The translations under genes and the position numbers were made by a program. Source: Deltaproteobacteria bacterium CG07_land_8_20_14_0_80_60_11 (GTDB lineage: Bacteria > Desulfobacterota > Desulfobaccia > Desulfobaccales > 0-14-0-80-60-11). From it: a stretch of DNA of 12,343 nucleotides. This document shows positions 1 to 9,528 of the stretch, piece after piece (within the stretch, counting starts at the first letter, position 1; every line of letters starts with the position of its first letter). The stretch is taken from NCBI GenBank assembly GCA_002779455.1, contig PEWM01000229.1:1-12343 (forward strand). Direction: 5' to 3'. Under the pieces are notes generated by a model, which searched no databases, was not told where the DNA came from, and was given only the letters and a program-made list of their open reading frames with translations.

Positions 1-11
1 TGACTTCAGTC

Positions 12-55
12 TAAACGGGCGTTTACGCCCAAAACAATCTTTCGCCTTTAGGCGA
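12..55. repeat. Two small perfect palindromes
   Basis: GGGCG-TTTA-CGCCC occupies 17-30 and overlaps a second palindrome, TAAACG-GG-CGTTTA, at 12-25. TCGCCT-TT-AGGCGA occupies 42-55. They sit in an AT-rich stretch with no coding signal and resemble the hairpin at 85-100. They could be decayed repeat hairpins. Neither is followed by a T-run convincing enough for a terminator. Confidence 0.55.
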
Positions 56-84
56 TAGTCATTGAATCATTTTTTAGTTTGGTT

Positions 85-111
85 GCGGCCTAAAGGCCGC
101 GATGTGCCACC
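85..111 (-). repeat. REP-like hairpin
   Basis: The palindrome GCGGCCT-AA-AGGCCGC (85-100, 7-bp stem) is followed on the + strand by GATGTGCCACCC. On the minus strand this reads GTGG a few bases upstream of the hairpin, which is the arrangement of REP sequences (a GTAG/GTGG-type tetranucleotide 5' of a stem-loop). Related hairpins with the same AA loop or the same head occur at 3823-3914, 4580-4605 and 4631-4654. Confidence 0.55.
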
Positions 112-122
112 CAAAGGAGGGG

Positions 123-314
123 ATGTCATGCGGGGAAAAATCCGCCCTGGCCGCCAAGTTCCAGGACGGAGTGGAGCCCGGCGGCGTGATCCGCACCAAG
201 ACCAGGGCCAAGGCCCAGCTGACGATGGTGGATGACTCCATTATCACCCTGGCGCCGGATGCCCTCCCGATGGCCGATATCGAGGCGGGAAAGGGGAAAA
301 TCTCCTGGCCTTGA
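123..314 (+). pseudogene. FecR-domain protein fragment
   Basis: The reading frame encodes about 63 residues whose middle matches the FecR domain: DGVEPGGVIRTKTRAKAQL followed by VDDSIITLAPD. This is the usual 'GD.IRT..rsrAql.F.D.S.i.laP.S' signature of periplasmic FecR-like sensor or structural proteins. There is no signal peptide before it, and the frame ends about 20 residues after the signature, whereas real members continue well beyond this point and have an N-terminal export signal. In-frame ATGs lie at 102 and 123; an AAAGGAGG sequence is at 113-120 but only 2 bases from the second, so it is not a good ribosome binding site. The family match is seen in the sequence; loss of function is inferred from the missing ends. 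It appears to be a decayed gene piece next to repeat hairpins. Confidence 0.6.
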
Positions 315-516
315 TAGGCGCAAAAGAATACTATTGATAGGACTTCTTCCAGGCGCTCCACCTCCCGGGCCACCTCGCCGGCCCCAGCCGGGAGATCCAA
401 ATAAACCCGCATAACTGCGCCTTTGGGGCGCCTTTAGGGTTACGGATAAGGGAAAGGAACATTGGGGCCGGGCCGAAATAACCGTTCTGGCCGGCGCCCC
501 GATTATCAACGAAAAA

Positions 517-3792
<3,276 letters not shown>

Positions 3793-3822
3793 AACAGGTT
3801 AATAATGTAACCGCAGGCTTAA

Positions 3823-3948
3823 GTGGCACAGGCTTCCAGCCTGTGAAAAAATAGTCATGCAGGGTATGCACTGCGCACCCCGATGAAGGGTAGCACAGGC
3901 TTTCCAGCCTGTGCAAAGAAGAAGATATCAGGGTGGGCACTGCCCACC
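3823..3948 (+). repeat. Tandem pair of composite REP-like elements
   Basis: Two copies of a compound unit lie head to tail with a period of about 67 bases. Each has a GTGG or GTAG head, a hairpin, a spacer of about 16 bases and a second hairpin. Unit 1: GTGG (3823-3826), CACAGGCT-TCC-AGCCTGTG (3827-3845), then GGGTATGCA-C-TGCGCACCC (3862-3880, one mismatch and one G-T pair). Unit 2: GTAG (3890-3893), GCACAGGCT-TTCC-AGCCTGTGC (3893-3914), then GGTGGGCA-C-TGCCCACC (3932-3948, perfect). They lie 30 bases after the carB stop and may also slow exonucleases at its mRNA end. REP-type elements are known to be spread by RAYT transposases; none is seen here. Confidence 0.75.
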
Positions 3949-4042
3949 ACTCATAGCCGGCGTGTCCGCCTAGACGTCGGTAAGTGATGGGTTAAATAGA
4001 AAATTGTCAGGAAATTTGGTAAGATGAATTAAAGGTGACAAA

Positions 4043-4249
4043 ATGACCCGGCTTGAGCAATTAGTCAAGGAACTGCCGCCCGAATTGCACCGCGCCGCCG
4101 AAGATTTCCTGGAATCTCTCCTGTCCAAGCGGTCTCTCAAGAAAAAAGCAACCTTAAAATTGGACTGGCGCGGCGGCTTGCGGGATTTGCGGGACCGGTA
4201 CACTTCCGTGGAGCTTCAGCACAAGGCGCAGGAATGGTGGGGAGATTAG
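4043..4249 (+). CDS. DUF2281/VapB-like orphan antitoxin
   Basis: A 68-residue acidic/basic protein beginning MTRLEQLVKELPPELHRAAE and ending with YTSVELQHKAQEWWGD. The opening 'LPPEL...ED-FL--LL' helix and the tail 'DW-G-L-DLRD-YTSVELQ-KA-EWW' match small DUF2281-type antitoxins that normally precede a PIN-domain VapC toxin with overlapping stop and start. A Shine-Dalgarno-like AAGGTGA is at 4032-4038, 4 bases from the ATG. The stop TAG (4247-4249) overlaps a GTG that opens a 16-codon VapC-like stump, so the genetic arrangement of a vapBC pair is preserved but the toxin is not. As a single gene it may be a relic, may still repress its own promoter, or may protect against related toxins elsewhere. 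Family assignment is by recognition of the pattern and was not searched. Confidence 0.75.
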   Translation: MTRLEQLVKELPPELHRAAEDFLESLLSKRSLKKKATLKLDWRGGLRDLRDRYTSVELQHKAQEWWGD

Positions 4250-4299
4250 TGTATCTCCTGGACCGCGGCAAAGTCTTGTATGAATTGCGGGTTACGTAG
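4249..4299 (+). pseudogene. Truncated VapC-like toxin stump
   Basis: A GTG at 4249 shares its G with the antitoxin stop codon (TAGTG). The frame reads VYLLDRGKVLYELRVT and stops at 4297-4299. PIN-domain VapC toxins of this type characteristically begin M-Y-L-L-D-T-N, where the Asp is the first catalytic acid. The Y-L-L-D start and the one-base overlap are therefore what an intact vapBC operon would show, but everything after the fifth residue is unrelated and soon terminates. About 125 residues are missing compared with a normal VapC. Only five residues carry the similarity, so chance cannot be excluded; the exact position right after a DUF2281 antitoxin is the main support. Confidence 0.5.
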
Positions 4300-4304
4300 T
4301 AAAA

Positions 4305-4310
4305 TATAAT
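4305..4310 (+). promoter_or_regulatory. Candidate -10 box for the second antitoxin gene
   Basis: A perfect TATAAT lies 41 bases upstream of the ATG at 4351, just after the VapC stump, in a short AT-rich patch. No good -35 box is found at the normal distance (the best is TGAATT at 4281-4286, 18 bases away, with few matches). A transcription start near 4317 would leave a leader of about 34 bases. Suggestive only. Confidence 0.35.
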
Positions 4311-4350
4311 CAGCACATTAATCCTGGATACCCCTATGGGAGTATCGGCT

Positions 4351-4560
4351 ATGAACCTCCGCGCAGAGATTATCAAAAACCTGGGTACCCTATCCGATGA
4401 TGCCCGGGAGGGCGTCCTGGGGTACATCCGCTTCATCCAGGAGCCGGAAGAAGTGGAGCCGACAGAAGAGGAAATCGCCATTATTGCCAGAGGGAAGGAA
4501 GAAATAGCCAGAGGAGAAGTGGTGGGCTGGCGGGATATTAAGCGTGAATTGAATTTATAG
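4351..4560 (+). CDS. Small antitoxin-like protein without toxin
   Basis: A 69-residue acidic protein: MNLRAEIIKNLGTLSDDARE, a helix containing GYIRFIQ, and a C-terminal part EPTEEEIAIIARGKEEIARG followed by VVGWRDIKREL. The 'P-eEe--I--G--e-a-Ge---W-diK-eL' tail is typical of small antitoxins that neutralise RelE/ParE- or PIN-type toxins through a C-terminal helix. ATG 4351 is preferred over the in-frame ATG 4336, because GGGAG (4338-4342) lies 8 bases upstream of it and because homologous proteins begin with the MNLRAEII-type helix. No toxin frame follows: within 20 bases of the stop the sequence enters a REP-like hairpin. The precise family is not certain. Confidence 0.65.
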   Translation: MNLRAEIIKNLGTLSDDAREGVLGYIRFIQEPEEVEPTEEEIAIIARGKEEIARGEVVGWRDIKRELNL

Positions 4561-4579
4561 AGGATATTGAGGCTATTTT

Positions 4580-4605
4580 GCACAGGCGAGACGCCTGTGC
4601 CACCG
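4580..4605 (-). repeat. REP-like hairpin, reverse orientation
   Basis: GCACAGGCG-AGA-CGCCTGTGC (4580-4600) is a perfect 9-bp stem followed by CACC, which reads GGTG-GCACAGGCG on the minus strand. Compared with 3893-3914 the stem is the same except that the T-A pair next to the loop is a G-C pair, a compensated change that keeps the hairpin. It begins 20 bases after the antitoxin stop codon. Confidence 0.65.
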
Positions 4606-4619
4606 GTTTAAATAAAAAA

Positions 4620-4654
4620 TGCGCCAAAAGCGCAGGCTAAAGCCTGCGGCTACC
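4620..4654 (-). repeat. REP-like hairpin, reverse orientation
   Basis: CGCAGGCT-AA-AGCCTGCG (4631-4648) is a perfect 8-bp stem followed by GCTACC, which reads GGTAGC on the minus strand and so supplies a GTAG head. A smaller hairpin, TGCGC-CAAAA-GCGCA (4620-4634), overlaps its left side. The element ends about 30 bases before the purF start and may sit in the purF leader. Confidence 0.65.
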
Positions 4655-4685
4655 CAAAATCATTGCCGGTTTGGCGAAGGGTAAG

Positions 4686-6236
<1,551 letters not shown>

Positions 6237-6350
6237 ACCGGCAATAAAACCGGCCCCCTGCCCTGCCCTGCTGCCTTGCTCCACCCCGCTCCCGGCGGCC
6301 CCGGCCTCCCACCGGTGCGCCTGGTTCTGCGCCTGATGAAATCTAAACAC

Positions 6351-6378
6351 TTGAATTTTGCCGCAGGTTTAGTATGAT
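6351..6378 (+). promoter_or_regulatory. Candidate sigma-70 promoter for the 70-residue protein gene
   Basis: TTGAAT (6351-6356, four of six matches to TTGACA) and TATGAT (6373-6378, five of six matches to TATAAT) are separated by 16 bases. A start near 6385 would give a leader of about 45 bases before the ATG at 6430. The surrounding 80 bases are more AT-rich than the flanking genes. Seen by eye only. Confidence 0.5.
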
Positions 6379-6429
6379 AGCCGTAATTGCCATGAATTTT
6401 GCGGTAGTTAGCCAAAGAGGAGAAATCCG

Positions 6430-6642
6430 ATGCCTGAGTGCGCCTGCGGTTGCGGCGAGCCGACCAAGAAGGGGAAATATCTTCAGGGTCATGAACAGCA
6501 GCTTCGCAAACAACTGGAGGAAAAGGTTGGGGGTCTTCCACTCCTTGCCTCCCTGGTGAAGGTGACCCAAATGTACGCCCAGGACCGGATGAGCCTGGAG
6601 GGCCTGGGTCGCCTGGTCAGGCTGATTTACCAAAAGGATTAA
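6430..6642 (+). CDS. Small cysteine-rich protein, function unknown
   Basis: A 70-residue protein that opens PECACGCGEPTKKGKYLQGH. The C-x-C-G-C-G-E-P-T-K-x-G-x-(Y/F)-L-x-G-H pattern recurs in small uncharacterised bacterial proteins and at the edge of some HNH-type or zinc-binding proteins. Three cysteines within six residues plus the following histidine suggest a metal site, but this is inference. The rest is helical and amphipathic (RKQLEEKVGGLPLLASLVKV, then MSLEGLGRLVRLIYQKD). The start is strongly supported by AGAGGAG at 6416-6422, 7 bases upstream, and by a promoter-like pair before it. It stands alone, with 193 bases to purF and 89 to the next start. No signal peptide or membrane segment is seen. 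Confidence 0.75.
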   Translation: MPECACGCGEPTKKGKYLQGHEQQLRKQLEEKVGGLPLLASLVKVTQMYAQDRMSLEGLGRLVRLIYQKD

Positions 6643-6731
6643 CCGGCCGCGACCGGAGGTGCGTACGCTGGTTGACCTTTTCCCCAGGCAGCCGGATAAC
6701 CCCTGGGCCTCCCCTGCCCTGCCGGGCTTAC

Positions 6732-7199
6732 ATGACTGAGCACCTCATCGGGGTGATCTCCGACACCCACGGGTTGCTGCGCCCCCAGGCGCTGCAGGCC
6801 CTTAAGGGCGTGGAGCTCATCATCCATGCCGGGGACATCGGCAACCCTAAGGTGTTGGCGGGTCTGGGGCGAATCGCCCCGGTGCACGCGGTCCGGGGCA
6901 ACACCGACCGGGGCGGCTGGGCAGCCGATCTCCCCCACTCCCGGGTGGTGGAGGTGGGGGGCGTCTTGCTCTATGTCCTCCACGAACTCTTCACCCTGGA
7001 CCTGGACCCCGCGGCCGCCGGGCTGGCGGCGGTCATCTTCGGCCACTCGCACCATCCCCACCTGGAGCGCCAGAACGGCGTCCTCTACCTCAACCCCGGC
7101 AGCGCCGGCCCCCGGCGGTTTACGTTGCCGGTAAGTCTGGCCCGCATCAAGTTGCAAGGCATCTCCCTGCACCCGGAACTGGTGGAACTGAAGGTATGA
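6732..7199 (+). CDS. YfcE/MJ0936-type metallophosphodiesterase
   Basis: A 155-residue calcineurin-like phosphoesterase, the usual length for the YfcE/MJ0936 family of Mn2+-dependent phosphodiesterases. All metal-binding blocks are present in order: D11-x-H13 in SDTHG, D35 in HAGDIG, N57 in RGNTD, H84, and H105/H107 in FGHSHHP, followed by LNPGS. Members cleave model phosphodiesters in vitro; physiological substrates are generally unknown, so no specific role is proposed. ATG 6732 is preferred to an in-frame TTG at 6672, because the domain begins within ten residues of 6732 and the extra 20 residues look like untranslated leader. The ribosome binding site is poor. Its stop codon TGA (7197-7199) overlaps the ATG of a higB remnant (ATGA), a coupling probably created by a deletion. 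Confidence 0.88.
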   Translation: MTEHLIGVISDTHGLLRPQALQALKGVELIIHAGDIGNPKVLAGLGRIAPVHAVRGNTDRGGWAADLPHSRVVEVGGVLLYVLHELFTLDLDPAAAGLAAVIFGHSHHPHLERQNGVLYLNPGSAGPRRFTLPVSLARIKLQGISLHPELVELKV

Positions 7200-7321
7200 A
7201 TCGCCTTCCATCACTATTAACATATCATCTTTACCATATAAGAATCAATGACCGGTTTCGGATTTGCTTTGTCTGGCAAGGGACTGACGCCTGGGATGCA
7301 GAGATCGTCGATTATCACTGA
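7196..7321 (+). pseudogene. Truncated HigB-family toxin (3' half)
   Basis: A 41-codon frame from ATG 7196 ends IRINDRFRICFVW followed by DAEIVDYH and TGA. This is the characteristic C-terminus of HigB/RelE-like mRNA interferases ('SIRINdqwRIcFrW---da-dVEIvDYH'), and NRL near the start also fits the 'GNRLE-L' segment. A full HigB has about 90 residues, so the N-terminal half is missing and two positions are lost before IRIND. The terminal Asp-Tyr-His, which contains residues reported as catalytic in Proteus HigB, is retained. The start overlaps the phosphodiesterase stop, so the 41 residues could still be made by coupled translation, but a half-domain is unlikely to fold as an active RNase. 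The following higA begins 10 bases after its stop, as in normal higBA operons. Confidence 0.85.
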
Positions 7322-7331
7322 GGAGACCGTA

Positions 7332-7652
7332 ATGACTGCCAAGAGCCTGCCGCCGGTCCATCCCGGCGAAGTTTTGCTGGAGGAATTTCTCAAACCTCTC
7401 GGGATCAGCCAGAACCGGCTGGCCCGGGATTTGGGGGTGCCGGCCCAGCGCATCAACGACATTGTGCGAAAAAACCGGGCCGTCACCGTGGACACGGCCC
7501 TGCGGTTGGCCCGGTATTTCCACACCACCCCCCAATTCTGGCTCAACCTCCAGATGCACTACGACCTGGAAATGGCCCGGGAAACCCAATTGGTGGACCG
7601 GGTCAACCGGGATGTCCGGGAAAACGCGGCCATAGGAGGGCGGGAGGTTTGA
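7332..7652 (+). CDS. higA: HigA-family antitoxin, XRE-type HTH
   Basis: A 106-residue HigA/VapI-type antitoxin. PPVHPGEVLLEEFLKPLGIS is the hallmark N-terminus. A helix-turn-helix follows (SQNRLARDLGVPAQRINDIV, with a recognition helix around QRINDIVRKNRAVT), then TALRLARYFHTTPQFWLNLQ and YDLEMARE. Such proteins bind the HigB toxin and repress the higBA operon. The start at 7332 is set by AGGAG (7321-7325), 6 bases upstream; an in-frame ATG at 7248 would place the coding region through the higB remnant. The partner toxin is truncated, so this antitoxin probably has no cognate target here. It could persist as a DNA-binding regulator or through neutralising a HigB elsewhere. All family landmarks are intact. 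Confidence 0.92.
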   Translation: MTAKSLPPVHPGEVLLEEFLKPLGISQNRLARDLGVPAQRINDIVRKNRAVTVDTALRLARYFHTTPQFWLNLQMHYDLEMARETQLVDRVNRDVRENAAIGGREV

Positions 7653-7703
7653 GAGGTGGTCCCGCTTCCCCTCTGGAACGCTCCCCCGTCCTGTGGTATA
7701 AGC

Positions 7704-7730
7704 CCTGGTGAGTTTCCTCACCAGGACTCT
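7704..7730 (+). terminator. Probable intrinsic terminator after higA
   Basis: CCTGGTGAG-TTTC-CTCACCAGG (7704-7725) is a perfect 9-bp stem with a 4-base loop, located 52 bases after the higA stop. It is followed by ACTCTTGTTTG, which is only moderately T-rich, so termination efficiency is uncertain. Confidence 0.55.
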
Positions 7731-7913
7731 TGTTTGCATGATGGGTCAGGCATTCGGATCTGAAAGCCTGATAGATGAATTCATAAAGTGGAAATGTCAC
7801 GTTAATAACGGAAAAGCCCTGAGTCCTCCTTTCCTGCACGGTCAATGGATCTGCAAACTTTTTCTAAAAAAGATTGATCGATTCCTAAAGTTTTAGGAAA
7901 AAATTCCCGATAT

Positions 7914-7946
7914 CCCTGATGTGGCCAACAAGCAAGGACATCAGGG
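7914..7946. repeat. Perfect 9-bp hairpin with 15-base loop
   Basis: CCCTGATGT (7914-7922) pairs perfectly with ACATCAGGG (7938-7946). The loop is GGCCAACAAGCAAGG. Immediately upstream is the perfect palindrome TTCCTAAA-GT-TTTAGGAA (7882-7899). On the minus strand the hairpin is followed ten bases later by six T residues, too far for a standard terminator. It could be an RNA element or an inverted-repeat protein site; nothing distinguishes these. Confidence 0.5.
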
Positions 7947-8095
7947 CAAAATCCTCCTGCGGTCCAGGTAACCGGGTAGGCGGGTCCCGGGGAACCGTTG
8001 GGGCGCGACCGTGGCCGACCCGGGGGCGTTTGCCTGAGCTGGCGCCGCAAGTCCCTGCTATCGAGGCCATCAGGATCGCCTGCTTAACTGCGACG

Positions 8096-8240
8096 TAAGC
8101 GTTCAGTTATTAACGGTCAGCTTTTTGAATTAAAACAATTAGTTGTATTAACATAGTAATTCAAGCGTTAGCGCCCCGATTTTGAAAAGTCCTTGTTTTT
8201 GCTGATGGCTGATGGCTGATAGCTGACTGCTGAACGCTTA
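8096..8240. mobile_element. Candidate MITE-like element
   Basis: An 11-base terminal inverted repeat, TAAGCGTTCAG (8096-8106) and CTGAACGCTTA (8230-8240), bounds 145 bases without a coding frame. The similarity continues inwards imperfectly (GTCAGC at 8116-8121 against GCTGAC at 8222-8227). An 8-base direct repeat, ACTGCGAC, flanks it at 8087-8094 (one base before the left end) and 8241-8248 (directly after the right end), as a target-site duplication would. The direct repeat actually extends outwards to 13 bases (GCTTAACTGCGAC, 8082-8094 and 8236-8248), which overlaps the right terminus; an alternative is therefore the remains of a tandem repeat array. An inner inverted repeat, TTGAATTA / TAATTCAA (8125-8132 / 8157-8164), lies in the AT-rich core. 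Confidence 0.45.
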
Positions 8241-8242
8241 AC
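8201..8242 (+). repeat. Degenerate heptamer tract GCTGANN
   Basis: Six successive 7-base units: GCTGATG, GCTGATG, GCTGATA, GCTGACT, GCTGAAC, GCTTAAC. The first five share GCTGA. This is the second heptanucleotide tract in the window, non-coding, and its right end merges with the terminal repeat of the MITE-like element. Confidence 0.8.
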
Positions 8243-8454
8243 TGCGACAGAGGCGACGCTCAGGCTCAGCAACCGGCAACGCGGTAAACCCAGAGAATTA
8301 TCGCCTGGGAAATCAGGTCGGCGCCGTATGATCCGAAACCTTGGGAGGACTCGTGATCACGGCCACCAAGAGATGAAAGTCTGATTTTTGCAGAATGCGG
8401 TAGCAGTGCATACAGAGCTTTGGGCTACTCTTTAAACCGATGGTGGAGGCATAC

Positions 8455-9135
8455 ATGCAGCTTTCCACGGCCGTAAGTAACCGTCAACCCTTGCAGATAT
8501 TAACTGGTCCTGAGGCCCGTCAGGTCTTCTTGGGGATTTACGATAATATCCTGTTGACGTCCGGCGGCGCCCGGCAAAAGAGCTTCCTCATCTGTTCGGC
8601 CAACCGGGGGGAGGGGGCCAGCACCGTGGCCCTGGGAATAGCCCTGGCGGCCGCCGAGGTCCGTAACCAGCCGGTGCTGATCATCGATGGCAACTTTTCC
8701 CATCCCCAGGTCTGCAAAGCCTTTTTTTTGCCGGAACTCCATGGACTGGGCGACTTCCTGGCCGGAAGCGTTGACGTCAAGAGCGTGGTCAGGGCCACCA
8801 GCGTCCCGCACGTGCTGGTGATGAGCGCCGGAGTGGCGCCGCTCAATCACATCAGTATGCTGGAGTCGTCTGTCTTCAAGAACCTCCTGGACAGCCTATC
8901 GACGGCATTTCCGTTCATCGTCATTGATGGTTCGCCCATAAACGGGTTCGCTGAATCGGTGCTTTATGCGGCCCAAGTCGACCGCGTTCTTCTGGTGGTC
9001 AAATCCGGTTTCACCCGCGTTCAGGTGGTGTCAACGGCCCTGGCGAAACTGGCCGCCGGCGGCTGCGACAGAGTAGACCTGATTCTCAACCGGAGGACCT
9101 TCCCCATTCCACCCTGGATTTACCAGCGCTTATGA
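8455..9135 (+). CDS. CpsD/BY-kinase-like ATPase with degenerate Walker A
   Basis: A 226-residue cytosolic P-loop protein of the CpsD/Wzc-kinase-domain type, which partners a Wzz-type membrane protein to control exopolysaccharide polymerisation and export. Visible in order: SFLICSANRGEGASTVALGI (Walker A region, residues 43-62), VLIIDGNFSHP (Walker A', D78), GLGDFLAG, and FIVIDGSPI (Walker B, D158), ending ILNRRTFPIPPWIYQRL, the normal family C-terminus. The Walker A lysine expected in GEGKST is alanine (A55, codon 8617-8619), and there is no C-terminal tyrosine cluster, so autokinase activity is doubtful. It may be a nucleotide-binding or scaffold paralog. ATG 8455 is preferred over ATG 8440 because GGAGG (8445-8449) lies 5 bases before it. 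It is the first gene of the exopolysaccharide cluster; its Wzz-like partner begins at 11542. Confidence 0.85.
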   Translation: MQLSTAVSNRQPLQILTGPEARQVFLGIYDNILLTSGGARQKSFLICSANRGEGASTVALGIALAAAEVRNQPVLIIDGNFSHPQVCKAFFLPELHGLGDFLAGSVDVKSVVRATSVPHVLVMSAGVAPLNHISMLESSVFKNLLDSLSTAFPFIVIDGSPINGFAESVLYAAQVDRVLLVVKSGFTRVQVVSTALAKLAAGGCDRVDLILNRRTFPIPPWIYQRL

Positions 9136-9174
9136 GCCAAGTACCCGAGACCGCTATGGAAAGAGTTGAGTTCG

Positions 9175-9528
9175 ATGGGGATCAGAGGATCAAAACCATT
9201 CACCGCCTCCGCCAAGGTGTTTGCCCCGGCCGTGCTGGGCTCGGGGTCCCGCCTCGGCGCTGAGACGATCATTCTCGGCCCCACGGCCATCGGTTCCCAC
9301 TGCGAGATAGGGCCCGGAGTGGTCATCAATGAGTGCGTGATCCTGAATAACGTCCGCATTAGCCAGGGGGCCTACCTCCACCGCTGCGTCATCAGCGACG
9401 CGGGCGTCATCAGCAACTGTGCGAACTTGCACGAAATGGCGGTCATTGCTCGGGGTCCCCTGGCCGGCCGTAACCCGCAACCGGGGAGGGGCGGGGGTCC
9501 CCCTTTGACAGAAGAGCCACCATGTTAA
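9175..9528 (+). CDS. Hexapeptide (left-handed beta-helix) fragment
   Basis: A 117-residue frame rich in isoleucine/valine-spaced turns: FAPAVLGSGSRLGAETIILG, PTAIGSHCEIGPGVVINECV and ILNNVRISQGAYLHRCVISD. This is the hexapeptide-repeat pattern of a left-handed beta-helix as found at the C-terminus of sugar-phosphate nucleotidyltransferases or in acyltransferases. There is no nucleotidyltransferase or acyltransferase catalytic part before it, and after NLHEMAVIARGPL the frame becomes proline/glycine-rich and uninformative. It is in the same frame as the preceding gene, separated only by its stop codon and 39 bases. ATG 9175 has a weak ribosome binding site (GGAAAG, 11 bases upstream); a TTG at 9166 is an alternative. 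It overlaps the csrA start by 7 bases. It is probably a gene remnant, though a small stand-alone helix is possible. Confidence 0.6.
   Translation: MGIRGSKPFTASAKVFAPAVLGSGSRLGAETIILGPTAIGSHCEIGPGVVINECVILNNVRISQGAYLHRCVISDAGVISNCANLHEMAVIARGPLAGRNPQPGRGGGPPLTEEPPC

Larger units (their letters stand above)
7653..8454. other. Gene-free region with palindromes upstream of the EPS cluster
   Basis: About 800 bases without a convincing coding frame on either strand; the few open frames lack ribosome binding sites and any recognisable protein pattern. It holds the terminator-like hairpin at 7704, a palindrome TTCCTAAA-GT-TTTAGGAA (7882-7899), and a hairpin with arms CCCTGATGT (7914-7922) and ACATCAGGG (7938-7946). 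A very GC-rich patch follows (about 7975-8045), then an AT-rich patch (about 8105-8165) and a candidate MITE-like element (8096-8240). From 8250 to 8454 there is a leader-like stretch before the first exopolysaccharide gene in which no promoter or known RNA motif was recognised. TTGAAT (8125-8130) and TAACAT (8149-8154) are a weak possible promoter pair. Confidence 0.6.

Noticed and set aside
323..412. Minus-strand start MRVYLDLPAG, reminiscent of small PIN-domain proteins
   Set aside because: Only the first six residues resemble a PIN start; the rest (REVERLEEVLSI) does not continue the fold, and the frame then runs antisense through the better-supported FecR fragment.
6256..6270. Three CCCTG pentamers after purF
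   Set aside because: A short pyrimidine-rich run in a GC-rich spacer; too short and common to call a repeat element.
7708..7896. 62-codon + strand frame after higA
   Set aside because: It starts inside the terminator-like hairpin, has no ribosome site, and its composition does not look like protein.
7914..8035. Possible c-di-GMP or cobalamin riboswitch before the EPS genes
   Set aside because: Scattered matches such as GGGCAAA and GGTAGGC-like strings are present, but the conserved cores and their spacing are not, and the nearest downstream gene is more than 400 bases away.
9132..9263. 43-codon frame overlapping the ATPase stop as ATGA, beginning MSQVPETAMERVEF
   Set aside because: The coupling geometry is attractive, but the product ends in Arg/Gly/Pro-rich sequence with no family pattern, and the hexapeptide frame covers the same DNA with a clear protein signal. 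It could be the true 5' end of a frameshifted gene, which cannot be decided here.
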